64,000 nt of DNA, from the NCBI RefSeq assembly GCF_010686655.1, contig NZ_JAAGVY010000013.1:31727-95726 (forward strand), given 5' to 3'. The notes beneath the pieces are model-generated. The model saw only the letters and a program-made list of their open reading frames with translations. It did not search any database and was not told where the DNA came from. This stretch comes from Cryomorpha ignava (lineage in GTDB: Bacteria; Bacteroidota; Bacteroidia; Flavobacteriales_D; Cryomorphaceae). Of the stretch, positions 1 through 8,049 are shown in pieces (within the stretch, counting starts at the first letter, position 1; each line of letters begins with the position of its first letter). Position numbers and translations under genes: made by a program.

Positions 1-125
1 ATAAAATCTGTGGTTTTTATAAGTGCCCTTTCCTGCACCGAAACGTCGTGCTGGCAGGCAGTGGTAAAGAAAAATAGAACCACGGTGAGAAATACAAACT
101 TGAGTATGTGTTTTTCCGTTTTCAT
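1..125 (-). CDS. Lipoprotein N-terminus, cut by the window edge
   Basis: Reading the minus strand from the ATG at 125 gives an uninterrupted frame of 41 codons to the window edge. The product begins MKTEKHILKFVF, continues with a hydrophobic stretch and ends in the lipobox FFTTAC with Cys at residue 24. This is a typical Bacteroidota lipoprotein signal peptide (charged start, hydrophobic core, lipidated Cys). After the Cys come QHDVSVQERALIK and then the sequence ends. The mature domain is outside the window, so its function cannot be named. The plus-strand frame over the same bases is judged a shadow because it lacks any protein-like feature. Confidence 0.7.
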   Translation of the reverse strand, partial: MKTEKHILKFVFLTVVLFFFTTACQHDVSVQERALIKTTDF

Positions 126-476
126 AGCTTGCTTCTTAATAGGGTTGCCCCATGAAGCAATGTATTTTTACGGGTTAAGAATTATAATGTTTCAAATAAG
201 TTTTGATGTGGCGTATTGAAACAGCATTCATTTTTAAATGGGTGGTGACTGGATAGGTGAGATGTTTTATCCTGTGATTTAGATATTCCTAAAATGTAAC
301 TCTCTTGTGTAACACAGTATAAAATTTGTCGCTATATTTTATTCGGTAATCAACTGAAGTAATGGCATCTAAGTTGTAAAAGACACATTCCCATTTCACT
401 TCTCTCCCTGCCACAACTTGAACTTGTAAGAAATCCTTACAAGTTGCTTTTTCCACTAATTCACCTTCTAAGATAA
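126..476. other. Intergenic region with one strong inverted repeat
   Basis: No gene is supported here. The only clear structure is a perfect 10-bp inverted repeat at 421-430 and 436-445 (arms AACTTGTAAG and CTTACAAGTT, 5-nt loop), about 30 nt past the stop of the HigA-like gene. On the minus strand it is not followed by a T-run, so it is not a classical terminator for higBA. On the plus strand it is followed by GCTTTTT but no plus gene precedes it. Confidence 0.45.
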
Positions 477-767
477 CTAACTAATGGTTATGTTTAGATG
501 TTTCCCAAGACCGATTTCAATCAACTTATAATAGGTTGAAACCTGGATATCACTAAGGCCGCGTTCAATTCTTGAAATATAGCTTTTTTTCGTACCGGTT
601 CGTTCGGCAAGTTCCTCTTGAGTTAAATTAGCTTCTTTTCTAGCCTCCTTTAGCATATCACCCAATCTAAAAGCAAGAGAATCTGCATCGTATTTGTCGC
701 GCTTTGTAGTTCCTTTTCTTCCATATTTTTTAACCAGTAAATCTTCAAAATTAGTTACATTTTTCAT
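477..767 (-). CDS. higA: HigA-like XRE-family antitoxin
   Basis: This 96-residue protein carries a Cro/C1-type helix-turn-helix domain at roughly residues 33-88, with the classic core LTQEELAERTG followed by KKSYISRIERG. It lies 1 bp downstream of the HigB-like toxin gene, in the toxin-first order typical of higBA systems. By family analogy it neutralises the ribosome-dependent mRNA interferase and represses the operon. The ATG at 767 is the natural start. The domain and the pairing are seen in sequence. The antitoxin role is inferred from family and context. Confidence 0.88.
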   Translation of the reverse strand: MKNVTNFEDLLVKKYGRKGTTKRDKYDADSLAFRLGDMLKEARKEANLTQEELAERTGTKKSYISRIERGLSDIQVSTYYKLIEIGLGKHLNITIS

Positions 768-768
768 T

Positions 769-1011
769 TCAGCCGTATTTCTCTTTTGAATATTCTTTTT
801 TTAGTCTTTCCGCTAATTTTATATCCTTTCTAGGCGTTTTTTGAGTTTTCTTTAAGAAGCAATTCGCCAGTACTACAACACTTCCTTTATCGAAAAAACA
901 TAATAGACGGATGCTTTTGAAAGTTGTGATGACTCGAGCTTCATAAATTCCATCAGTGTTTTCAAGAAGTTTAAAGAACTTTTTCGGAACTTGTCTTTCA
1001 AATCGTATCAA
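769..1011 (-). CDS. higB: HigB/RelE-like toxin, 5' end ambiguous
   Basis: The product matches the HigB (phage Gp49-like, RelE superfamily) toxins: KLLENTDGIYEAR, LLCFFDKGSVVVL and FLKKTQKTPRKDI are hallmark blocks. The only standard start codon in frame is the TTG at 1011, giving 80 residues, shorter than the usual roughly 105-115. The same frame stays open upstream to a TAA at 1117-1119 and encodes a convincing family N-terminus (IISYRNYFADFYIGQ, then EEKIQEKIEFVLD), but contains no ATG, GTG or TTG there. An ATG at 1102-1100 lies in another frame and soon stops. The real start may be a non-standard ATA or ATT (1104 or 1095), or the gene may be damaged. It is followed 1 bp later by the antitoxin. 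Confidence 0.8.
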   Translation of the reverse strand: MIRFERQVPKKFFKLLENTDGIYEARVITTFKSIRLLCFFDKGSVVVLANCFLKKTQKTPRKDIKLAERLKKEYSKEKYG

Positions 1012-1143
1012 GTCTAAAACAAATTCAATCTTCTCTTGGATTTTCTCTTCCTGTCCAATATAGAAATCAGCGAAATAGTTTCGATATGATATAATCTGAC
1101 ATATTACAAGACAAAGTTAACTAATTAGTTTACAAAATCGATC

Positions 1144-1749
1144 TTATTCTAAGAAATCATTATTCAACTCGTTGCCATACATCCGGTTTATTTCATTCTC
1201 CAATTGCGGGAAAAATTCTTGAAAATGTTGATTTAGCGCCGTGTAATTAGCATCAAGCGCCTCAAGTCCTTTTTCCATATTCGATTTAAAAGTCGCTCTT
1301 CTGGAGAGGCCTTTAAGCGCCCTGTCAATCCCTTCTTTTTTCGAGTAGTTATAAAGCCAGTCATGCAGTTTCATATAATGTAGAATGCGTAATGCCTTTT
1401 CGTTCATCACTTGTTCGTTGGTAGATAAGACAGCATAAACATTATTGACAAATTCAGCCAGGGGAATTTTAGAATACAAGTGCCAGTTAATAGCCAGAAA
1501 ATGATCGTAATAAACATCTTGAACCACTGCTGCATACTTGCTAAACCATGGATAGAGCAATTTTCGCGTTTCGAGCACAATGGGATGCGAATCTGTGTAA
1601 GTATCAATTGATCTGTGAATTTGAATACCTAATTTTACCGCTTCGGGATATTCATCAGGTATTACGCCGTTAATTGTATCGGCAATGAAATTACCGACCA
1701 TCACAGGTTCTGAATGAAAAGAAAGGTATTGATGCGCCAGAAAATTCAC
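1144..1749 (-). CDS. acpH: ACP phosphodiesterase (AcpH/DUF479 family)
   Basis: This 201-residue protein is the size of AcpH, the acyl-carrier-protein phosphodiesterase that removes 4'-phosphopantetheine from holo-ACP. It shows the family's metal-binding-like motifs: N-terminal MNFLAH, FIAD (D24), the HRSIDTYTDSH block at residues 45-55 and DVYYDHFLA near residues 78-86. The start is GTG at 1749. The gene stands alone and diverges from the LytS-type kinase gene across a 78-bp promoter region. In Bacteroidota the family is widespread and its exact substrate is little tested. Confidence 0.85.
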   Translation of the reverse strand: MNFLAHQYLSFHSEPVMVGNFIADTINGVIPDEYPEAVKLGIQIHRSIDTYTDSHPIVLETRKLLYPWFSKYAAVVQDVYYDHFLAINWHLYSKIPLAEFVNNVYAVLSTNEQVMNEKALRILHYMKLHDWLYNYSKKEGIDRALKGLSRRATFKSNMEKGLEALDANYTALNQHFQEFFPQLENEINRMYGNELNNDFLE

Positions 1750-1827
1750 GTTTGCCTAAATTTGATTAAACCGTTTGTGTAAATCAACAAAAAATAATTC
1801 GCTAATCGCACTATATTCGTTTCTATA

Positions 1828-2913
1828 ATGAGTGATGAAAAGTCAATATATTGGATGTCGCAGATAGTGGGATGGTTTTTATTCATCCTCCTTATCCTGT
1901 TTCAAAACATGCTTACAGGCCCTGTTGATGTTGGTATTTTGGTTTTCCTGATTTTGAATTTCTGTGTAGGTCTCACCCTATCGCACCTAATGCGCATAGC
2001 GATTATAAAATTTGGAATGCTGCGAATGAAAATCTCTCGGGTATTGCCCCGAGGTATTCTTCTCTCTATTCTTACTGGAGTGATTGCAACACTAATTATT
2101 GCTACAGCCCAAGACCTTATTTATCAAAGTTCTACAGCTTGGCTTCTGCTTTCGCCCATGGTCTTAATCGAATTGATTATACCCTTTACAATGGTGTTTT
2201 TAATATGGAATGTATTCTATTTTGCCGCCATTTATTTAAAAAATTACGAACGTGAAGAGATAAAAAATTTGAGGTTAACGGCTTCGGTCACAGAAGCGGA
2301 GCTTCGCAACTTGCGAGCCCAGCTAAATCCGCACTTCATGTTTAATGCATTAAATAGTATTCGCGCCTTGGTAGATGAAGATCCGGCAAAGGCTAAAACA
2401 GGTATTACTCAAATGAGTAATATTTTGAGGAGTAGCCTTACGAGCGGAAGAAGAAAATTTGTAGCCTTAGAAGAGGAAATGAAAGTAGTGCGCGACTATC
2501 TAGATTTGGAGAAAGTTAGATTTGAGGAAAGACTCAATTTCAGCTTTTCCATTCCGGAAAATTTATTTAAAGTACACATTCCACCACTTCTTGTCCAAAC
2601 TCTCGTAGAAAACGCAGTTAAGCACGGCATTAGCCAATTGCCTAATGGGGGTGACATTCGTGTATCGGTAGTTGAAAACCCAGATGGAATGATCGAGCTC
2701 AACGTAATAAATACAGGAACCTACAATCCCAAGAGGGCCAATGACGATGCCAACACCGGAATTGGACTTGATAATTCCAGAAGGCGATTAAATTTGCTGT
2801 ATGGAAAAGAGTCGGGCATTAGCATTGTGAATGAAAATAAAACCGTGGTTTGCAAATTGGTATTTCCAGTAAGAACTAAAATAACTATTGAAAATGAGAA
2901 CGCTGATTATTGA
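1828..2913 (+). CDS. LytS-type sensor histidine kinase (His_kinase family)
   Basis: This 361-residue kinase has about four membrane segments in its first 140 residues, a short coiled region, and then the His_kinase phosphoacceptor block LRAQLNPHFMFNALNSI with His169. A HATPase domain follows, with the N-box ENAVKHG near residue 262 and GIGLDNSRRRL near residue 310. No separate extracellular sensor domain is visible, so signal input probably comes through the membrane segments. Its end overlaps the start of the LytTR response-regulator gene by 20 bp, indicating translational coupling as a cognate pair. The stimulus is unknown. Confidence 0.92.
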   Translation: MSDEKSIYWMSQIVGWFLFILLILFQNMLTGPVDVGILVFLILNFCVGLTLSHLMRIAIIKFGMLRMKISRVLPRGILLSILTGVIATLIIATAQDLIYQSSTAWLLLSPMVLIELIIPFTMVFLIWNVFYFAAIYLKNYEREEIKNLRLTASVTEAELRNLRAQLNPHFMFNALNSIRALVDEDPAKAKTGITQMSNILRSSLTSGRRKFVALEEEMKVVRDYLDLEKVRFEERLNFSFSIPENLFKVHIPPLLVQTLVENAVKHGISQLPNGGDIRVSVVENPDGMIELNVINTGTYNPKRANDDANTGIGLDNSRRRLNLLYGKESGISIVNENKTVVCKLVFPVRTKITIENENADY

Positions 2914-3631
2914 TGATGAACGTCTTGCGCGCAAGGAATTGATCTCGCTGCTTGAGAACTATCCAGAGATTGAAGTGATAGGGGAGTGTGCTAATGCCAC
3001 CGAAGCCCGCGAATCAATTCATACACTTAAACCCGATTTAATTTTTCTCGACATCCAAATGCCGGGAGAGAGTGGCTTTGACCTGCTGGAGACATTGGAA
3101 TGCCATCCAAAAGTGATTTTTGTTACTGCCTTCGACTCTTACGCCATTAGAGCATTTGAAGTGAATGCACTCGATTATATTTTGAAACCAGTTGATGATG
3201 ATCGGCTTGCCGCAGCAATTAAGAAGGTGCAAAATGACAGTGGAGAAGGTTCTGAAGAAAAAGATGACGTAGAAGGTGGAGAAGGAGAGAAGCAATTAAA
3301 AATGGACGATCAGATTTTTTTAAAAGATGGTGAGAAATGTTGGTTTGTGACATTAAAAAATATCCGTTATTTTGAATCTGAAGGCAATTACGTGCGGGTT
3401 TTTTTTGATAGCAGCAAACCACTAATTCTTAAGAGCCTCAATAATTTAGAAAAGCGGCTCGACGAGCGGGATTTTTTTAGGATAAACAGAAAATTTATAG
3501 TTAATTTAAAGGAACTTATTCACATTGAACCATGGTTTAATGGCGGTCTTCAAATTAAGTTGAAATCGGGTGAAACCCTTGAGGTTTCTCGTAGGCAGGC
3601 TTCCCGATTTAAAGAACTTCTGAGCTTGTAG
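2894..3631 (+). CDS. LytTR-family response regulator
   Basis: The N-terminal receiver domain (about residues 1-120) carries the acidic pair D8/D9, the phosphoacceptor Asp53 in LIFLDIQMPG and the conserved K of ILKP. A short acidic Glu/Gly-rich linker follows. The C-terminal LytTR DNA-binding domain (about 140-245) contains FESEGNYVRVFF and FFRINRKFIVNLKEL. The ATG at 2894 is preferred over an upstream in-frame TTG because the product then begins directly with the receiver beta strand (MRTLIIDDE). It overlaps the kinase gene and is presumably phosphorylated by it. A terminator follows at 3635. Confidence 0.92.
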   Translation: MRTLIIDDERLARKELISLLENYPEIEVIGECANATEARESIHTLKPDLIFLDIQMPGESGFDLLETLECHPKVIFVTAFDSYAIRAFEVNALDYILKPVDDDRLAAAIKKVQNDSGEGSEEKDDVEGGEGEKQLKMDDQIFLKDGEKCWFVTLKNIRYFESEGNYVRVFFDSSKPLILKSLNNLEKRLDERDFFRINRKFIVNLKELIHIEPWFNGGLQIKLKSGETLEVSRRQASRFKELLSL

Positions 3632-3634
3632 CTG

Positions 3635-3669
3635 AGGTTATCCACCTTGATTTGTGAATAACCTTTTTT
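3635..3669 (+). terminator. Rho-independent terminator after the LytTR gene
   Basis: The stem AGGTTAT pairs with ATAACCT (3635-3641 with 3658-3664), with an inner CAC/GTG pairing, and is followed directly by six T (3664-3669). It starts 3 bp after the response-regulator stop codon and fits the end of the kinase/regulator transcript. Confidence 0.8.
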
Positions 3670-3777
3670 CTAGTCTTTGTTTCAATATCCTTTATGGTTT
3701 AAAAAGTCATGTTGGTAGAATTTCTCTTGTTTTTCTGCTAAAAAACGCGAACCTTCGACAAAGAATAAAGGTATTAT

Positions 3778-4221
3778 ATGATTTCAAAACACTATTGGAT
3801 GGAGCCACTTATACGACAGAATACGAAATCAACACCGTATGTACACCTTGATGTTACATCAAAGACTTATGTTATAGGTGGGCGATCTATCCCTATTGAT
3901 GCTGAATTGTTTTACAAACCCATTTTAAATTGGCTTGATCGATTCTCTGAATCTCAGCCAAAAGGCAGATTGCAATTCTGTTTCAGGTTTGACTTTTTTA
4001 ATATTGCTTCTTCTAAAAGGGTTCTTTTCATTCTTTATCGTTTACTCGAATTAAGAAAAGAGGGGTGGGTAGTGTCAGTTTTGTGGATGTACGAAAAGAA
4101 TGATTTTGATATGCTCGAAATTGGTCAGGATTACTCCTACATGATCGAAGAACTCCCTTTTATATTTGAAGAGTTTGATATTGAAAAACTTAAAGTTGAA
4201 AGGTTTCTTAAGTTGGGCTAA
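3778..4221 (+). CDS. SiaC-family (DUF1987) regulatory protein
   Basis: The product matches the DUF1987/SiaC family. It starts with MEPLI and a TP pair, then an IxGRSIPIDAELFY block, then the STAS-like core FFNIASSKRVLFILYRLLE and WMYEKNDFDMLEIGQDYS. In Pseudomonas, SiaC is a phosphoprotein that binds a diguanylate cyclase and is controlled by a PP2C phosphatase and kinase pair. In many Bacteroidota it occurs alone. The phosphosite position of SiaC (Thr in the S/T-S-K context) is here Ser-Ser. Two starts are possible: ATG 3778, preceded by AAAGG, and ATG 3799, which fits the family N-terminus better. No SiaA, SiaB or SiaD partner is nearby. Confidence 0.8.
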   Translation: MISKHYWMEPLIRQNTKSTPYVHLDVTSKTYVIGGRSIPIDAELFYKPILNWLDRFSESQPKGRLQFCFRFDFFNIASSKRVLFILYRLLELRKEGWVVSVLWMYEKNDFDMLEIGQDYSYMIEELPFIFEEFDIEKLKVERFLKLG

Positions 4222-4260
4222 CCTCTATTCTACAAGGTTTTAAATTCTTCATATTCTTCT

Positions 4261-4268
4261 TACCTTTG
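4261..4268 (+). promoter_or_regulatory. Bacteroidota -7 box upstream of the 86-aa gene
   Basis: TACCTTTG is a perfect match to the TAnnTTTG -7 consensus of Bacteroidota housekeeping promoters. It lies 17 nt before the ATG at 4286. No good TTG -33 element is evident, so the call rests on the -7 box and position only. Confidence 0.5.
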
Positions 4269-4285
4269 CGCCACAATTTCAGATC

Positions 4286-4546
4286 ATGCGCATCGTAAAA
4301 GACATTCCACATCCGCGATTTAAGATTACTGTTTTTTCGTGGAATAACAAATACATTATAAAAATTGAAGATGCTCATCTGGAGCAGATTTACAAAATTG
4401 ACGAGGCACAGGTTTCCAGTCTCGCCGAATTTGAAAACATTCTTTCAACACCTTTTTTACTCAAGGTTTTAAAACGATTTTCTGATATGAGCGAAGATTT
4501 TAGCGAAGCCTGGAATTATCGTTTTTCTACTTCAAACTCAAAATAA
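4286..4546 (+). CDS. Conserved small Bacteroidota protein, function unknown
   Basis: An 86-residue soluble protein beginning MRIVKDIPHPRFKITVFSWN, an N-terminus I recognise as a conserved small Bacteroidota hypothetical (IPHP..KIT.F.WN.KYI.KIE). It has no signal peptide or membrane segment. It reads as a compact alpha/beta protein with a helical C-terminal half (VLKRFSDMSEDFSEAW). It sits 4 bp before the Skp-like lipoprotein gene in an apparent operon with DUF4924. No function is known to me. Confidence 0.75.
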   Translation: MRIVKDIPHPRFKITVFSWNNKYIIKIEDAHLEQIYKIDEAQVSSLAEFENILSTPFLLKVLKRFSDMSEDFSEAWNYRFSTSNSK

Positions 4547-4550
4547 ATTA

Positions 4551-5189
4551 ATGAATATTAAATCTATTGCGCAGTTATCACTGCTCACGATGCTTGGCAT
4601 TTCACTTTTTTCGTGTAAGCAAGAACAGGCGCCCCAAACAAATCCGGTTTCAACTAATGGCGATACTCTTTCTACAAAGAGAGCAGTAGAAGGCAACGAT
4701 CTGAAAGTGGCTTTTATTTATGGAGATACTGTAAATACACGGTATCAGTTTTTACTCGATGCTGAAGCAGAATTAGAGTCTGAACGCAAACGTATAGACA
4801 GAAGGTTGCGAACCAAACTTGAAGAAGCTGAAAAACGCGCCGGAGAATTGCAGCGAAAAGCACCTACAATGACTCAAAACGAAATGCAGCAAGCCCAAGC
4901 TGAGTTGCAAAATCTCGATTTGGAAATGCAGCAGTATCAGGAAAAACTGGGTCTGGATTTCAGAAAAAGAGAGACTGAGTTGCAAACAGAATACATTAGC
5001 AAAGTAAATGCTTATCTGGAGAATCACAATGCTGATGGACAGTATGATATGATTCTCAATTTTCAGAATGGAGGCAATTTACTTTGGATAAAGCAAAAGT
5101 ATAATATTACCGATGAGGTGATTGACGGACTTAATGAAGCGTATCAGAACGACTTGAACGCTAAGAAATCTGACAAGGCAAAACCGTAA
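4551..5189 (+). CDS. OmpH/Skp-family periplasmic chaperone, lipoprotein form
   Basis: The 212-residue product starts with a lipoprotein signal ending in SLFSC (Cys22). A short disordered stretch follows, then VAFIYGDTVNTRYQFLLDAE, the Skp/OmpH N-terminal strand, and a long Gln/Glu/Arg-rich coiled coil (about residues 75-165) forming the tentacle helices. Skp holds unfolded outer-membrane proteins in the periplasm; the lipidated form would be membrane-tethered. It is flanked by 4-bp and 1-bp gaps, so it is cotranscribed with both neighbours. Confidence 0.85.
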   Translation: MNIKSIAQLSLLTMLGISLFSCKQEQAPQTNPVSTNGDTLSTKRAVEGNDLKVAFIYGDTVNTRYQFLLDAEAELESERKRIDRRLRTKLEEAEKRAGELQRKAPTMTQNEMQQAQAELQNLDLEMQQYQEKLGLDFRKRETELQTEYISKVNAYLENHNADGQYDMILNFQNGGNLLWIKQKYNITDEVIDGLNEAYQNDLNAKKSDKAKP

Positions 5190-5190
5190 T

Positions 5191-5739
5191 ATGCTGCATA
5201 TAGCAAAAGAAAAAAAAGCCGAAAATATTGCCGAATATTTGCTCTTTATGTGGCAAATGGAAGACTTGCTGCGCGGTGTTGATTTTGACATCCTGAAAAT
5301 TGAAGAGCAAATTTTCGGAGAGATGGAAGATGAAGAAATGCGCAATGAAAATCTGGTGTGGTTTAGCAAACTTGCCAAAGACATGCGCGCAGAAAAATTG
5401 GAGGTGAGCGGTCACCACCACGAGAGCAACGAAATTCTTGGCGAGCTTATGCTGGTGCAACAAACTTTGCTCACTACCATTGATGATAAATCATTTAAAA
5501 ATGCATACGCTGAGGCAAAACCTTTATTAGCTGAGTTTAAACTCAAAGCAGATAAAATTCCGAGAAACGATATTGAAACAGCTCTTACCGCTATTTACGG
5601 TGTACTTACTCTTAAGCTGGCCAAAAAAACAATCAGCCCGGAAACCCGGGCTGCTGTTGATAAGTTCAGTACCTATATCAGGTCGCTAACACGGGCATAT
5701 CACTTAATGCTCGCCGGGAAGCTTCCAATGAGGAATTAA
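5191..5739 (+). CDS. DUF4924 family protein
   Basis: A 182-residue, helix-rich cytoplasmic protein matching DUF4924, a family largely confined to Bacteroidota. Typical features are the N-terminus IAKEKKAENIAEYLLFMWQ, the middle block EMRNENLVWFSKLAKDM and the C-terminal FSTYIRSLTRAYHLM. Function is unknown. It begins 1 bp after the Skp-like gene and its stop codon abuts the stop of the convergent M42 peptidase gene with no gap. Confidence 0.8.
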   Translation: MLHIAKEKKAENIAEYLLFMWQMEDLLRGVDFDILKIEEQIFGEMEDEEMRNENLVWFSKLAKDMRAEKLEVSGHHHESNEILGELMLVQQTLLTTIDDKSFKNAYAEAKPLLAEFKLKADKIPRNDIETALTAIYGVLTLKLAKKTISPETRAAVDKFSTYIRSLTRAYHLMLAGKLPMRN

Positions 5740-6837
5740 TTACTTGAAGTATCGAAAGTCTTCGCCTGCTTTAATATTCATAAGCGTTTCGTAAATCAGC
5801 TTAATGACGTTTTCTACATCGTCTTTATGCGTCATCTCTACTGTTGTGTGCATATAGCGAAGTGGGAGAGAGATCAGAGCAGATGCCACTCCTTTTCCCG
5901 AATAAGCAAAGGCGTCAGTATCAGTTCCGGTACTTCGGCTCGCGGCTGCTCTCTGAAATGGAATTTTTTCAGCCTCGGCAGTGGCGATAATTTTCTTGAG
6001 TAAATTGTTTTGAACTGCCGGCCCATAGGTCAACACTGGGCCTTTTCCGCTATGTAAGTCACCCTGCTCAATTTTATCTATCATCGGTGTTTGAGTGTCG
6101 TGGCATACATCGGTTACAATTGCTACATCAGGCTCAATTCTACGGCTTATCATCTCGGCTCCCCGTAGTCCTATTTCTTCTTGTACGGCATTTACAACAT
6201 ACAGTGTAAATGGAAGTTTCGTCTTATTCTCCTTCAACATGCGCGCCACTTCGGCTATCATAAACCCACCCATTCTGTTGTCGAGGGCACGGCCTACATA
6301 GTATTTATTGTTAAGCATCATAAACTCATCTTCAAAAGTGGCTACACTTCCTACATGTATTCCCAACTTCTCTACTTCTTCTTTTGTGTTGCAGCCGCAA
6401 TCGAGAAATATATTCTTCATTGATGGTGCCTCATCTTTACCACCTGGCGCCGTATTTCTGGTATGAATAGCAGGCCAGCCGAAAACTGCTCTTACAGGAC
6501 CTTTGTCAGTATGTATAATTACACGCTTGCTCGGGGCTATCATATGATCTGAACCGCCATTTCTGCGCAGGTAAATAAAGCCTTTGTCGTTAATGTAATT
6601 TACATACCAGCTTATTTCGTCGGCATGAGCCTCTATAGCAACTTTGTATTTTTGTCCGGGGTTTATTACCGCTGCTACAGAGCCGTATACGTCTGTTTCA
6701 AAATCATCGATATAAGGTTTTATATAATTCAGCCAAAGCTGTTGTCCTTTTGTCTCAAAGCCTGTAGGTGAAGCATTGTTTAAATATTTTTCGAGAAAAG
6801 TTAAACTGTCTTTTGATAGAATAGATTTTTTAGCCAT
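5740..6837 (-). CDS. M42-family metallo-aminopeptidase
   Basis: The product resembles M42 peptidases (FrvX/YsdC/TET aminopeptidases), dinuclear metal enzymes that usually form large tetrahedral oligomers and trim peptides in the cytoplasm. Visible metal and catalytic motifs are IEAHADEISW, GRALDNRMGG, the catalytic pair in VQEEIGLRGAE, the Asp of DVCHDT, and RYMHTTVEMTH near the C-terminus. The length (365 residues from ATG 6837) is standard. A TTG at 6855 would add six residues but ATG 6837 gives the more natural MAKKS start. No signal peptide is present. Confidence 0.92.
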   Translation of the reverse strand: MAKKSILSKDSLTFLEKYLNNASPTGFETKGQQLWLNYIKPYIDDFETDVYGSVAAVINPGQKYKVAIEAHADEISWYVNYINDKGFIYLRRNGGSDHMIAPSKRVIIHTDKGPVRAVFGWPAIHTRNTAPGGKDEAPSMKNIFLDCGCNTKEEVEKLGIHVGSVATFEDEFMMLNNKYYVGRALDNRMGGFMIAEVARMLKENKTKLPFTLYVVNAVQEEIGLRGAEMISRRIEPDVAIVTDVCHDTQTPMIDKIEQGDLHSGKGPVLTYGPAVQNNLLKKIIATAEAEKIPFQRAAASRSTGTDTDAFAYSGKGVASALISLPLRYMHTTVEMTHKDDVENVIKLIYETLMNIKAGEDFRYFK

Positions 6838-6951
6838 TGATTTATTTTTGTTCAAATGTATAATAATACCGCCAAGAGTCTAAAACTCTAAGGGGTTAAT
6901 GTAACCGTAGCGCCTAGGTTTCGTAAATTTTAACGATTAAAAATTAATTGT

Positions 6952-8046
6952 ATGAATTTACGACTCCCCTTAATGGTCGTTTTTGCATTTTTGTTTTGCC
7001 TCTCGGGCAATACGCAAAACGACTCATCACTTGTTCAAATTGCTGCCGATACATTGAGCAGCGACTTGCAGGAAGATGGCCTTTCTGTTGCAGCAATCGG
7101 ATTTTATAATGATGGTTTAAGCCATTTTCAAAACAATGAACCCGAACTTGCAATTGCCGACTTTACCAATGCATTGGCCGAAGAGCCAAACTTCCCAAAA
7201 GCGATTTACAACCGCGCTGCAGCTTATCTGAGGTTGAAAGACTATAGCAGTGTTATTTCTGATTTAAGCACCTACATAACTCTTGCTGATACGGCCAAAG
7301 AAGCTTACTACCTCCGGGCAAGAGCGCTTCATATATCAGGCTTTGGCGAAGAAGCTATTGCAGATTATAAAATAGCTATTGAAAAAAGAGTAGAGCGCGA
7401 AAATAGTTTTCTATACAGTGCCGAGCTCAATTTTAGAATGGGCAATTATACAGAAGCCGAAACAGCATATTCTGGAGCGATTGCTGAAAATCCGCAAAAT
7501 GCTGTGGCTTTTCACGACAGAGGCAGCACACGAAAGCTACTTGAAAACCTGGATGGAGCCGCCGGAGATTATAACAATGCCATAAAGCTAAACCCTAGAA
7601 TGACCATGGCATATATGAATCTGGCTGGCGTGTATAGAAAGCAGAATAAGCTTGATAAGGCGCTTTCTGAATACAATCAGGCAATACGGCTTGAGCCAAA
7701 TAATGTGCTCGCCCTCAACAATCGCGGGTACGTTTATTTCCTTCAGGAAAAATACGATGAAGCTGCAAAAGATTTTGAAAAAGCAATTGATTTAGATCCG
7801 GCTTATGCGTTTGCCCATAACAATCTGGCAAGTACACTTATTAAGCAGGAAAAATATCAGGAAGCCATAACCAGTGCCGGAAAAGCAATTGAACTGGATT
7901 CAAACTACGGTTTCGCCTATCTCAATAGAGGTATTGCGCGTGAAATGGTTCGCGATATTCCCGGAGCATGTGCCGATTGGGAAAAGGCGGAAGCCATGAA
8001 TATTAAAAATGCCGGTATTTATCAAAGCGGTTCTTGTAAATATTGA
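6952..8046 (+). CDS. Exported TPR-repeat protein
   Basis: A 364-residue protein with an N-terminal signal peptide (hydrophobic core VVFAFLFCLSG) and about eight tetratricopeptide repeats filling the rest. Examples are the units ending in YNRAAAYLRLKDYSSVISDL, AYMNLAGVYRKQNKLDKAL and ALNNRGYVYFLQEKYDEAA. TPR arrays mediate protein-protein contacts; here the protein should sit in the periplasm. It precedes the TPR/PD40/OmpA gene by 3 bp, and the two are surely cotranscribed and probably work in the same envelope complex. Confidence 0.88.
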   Translation: MNLRLPLMVVFAFLFCLSGNTQNDSSLVQIAADTLSSDLQEDGLSVAAIGFYNDGLSHFQNNEPELAIADFTNALAEEPNFPKAIYNRAAAYLRLKDYSSVISDLSTYITLADTAKEAYYLRARALHISGFGEEAIADYKIAIEKRVERENSFLYSAELNFRMGNYTEAETAYSGAIAENPQNAVAFHDRGSTRKLLENLDGAAGDYNNAIKLNPRMTMAYMNLAGVYRKQNKLDKALSEYNQAIRLEPNNVLALNNRGYVYFLQEKYDEAAKDFEKAIDLDPAYAFAHNNLASTLIKQEKYQEAITSAGKAIELDSNYGFAYLNRGIAREMVRDIPGACADWEKAEAMNIKNAGIYQSGSCKY

Positions 8047-8049
8047 TCT

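Noticed and set aside
10..219. Plus-strand 69-aa frame at the left edge
   Set aside because: No start signals or family features, and it is antisense to a convincing lipoprotein signal peptide.
421..445. Inverted repeat as terminator of higBA
   Set aside because: On the minus strand no T-run follows the stem; kept only as an inverted repeat of unknown role.
3654..3851. Plus-strand 65-aa frame before the SiaC-like gene
   Set aside because: It begins within the terminator of the LytTR gene and overlaps the better supported frame at 3778.
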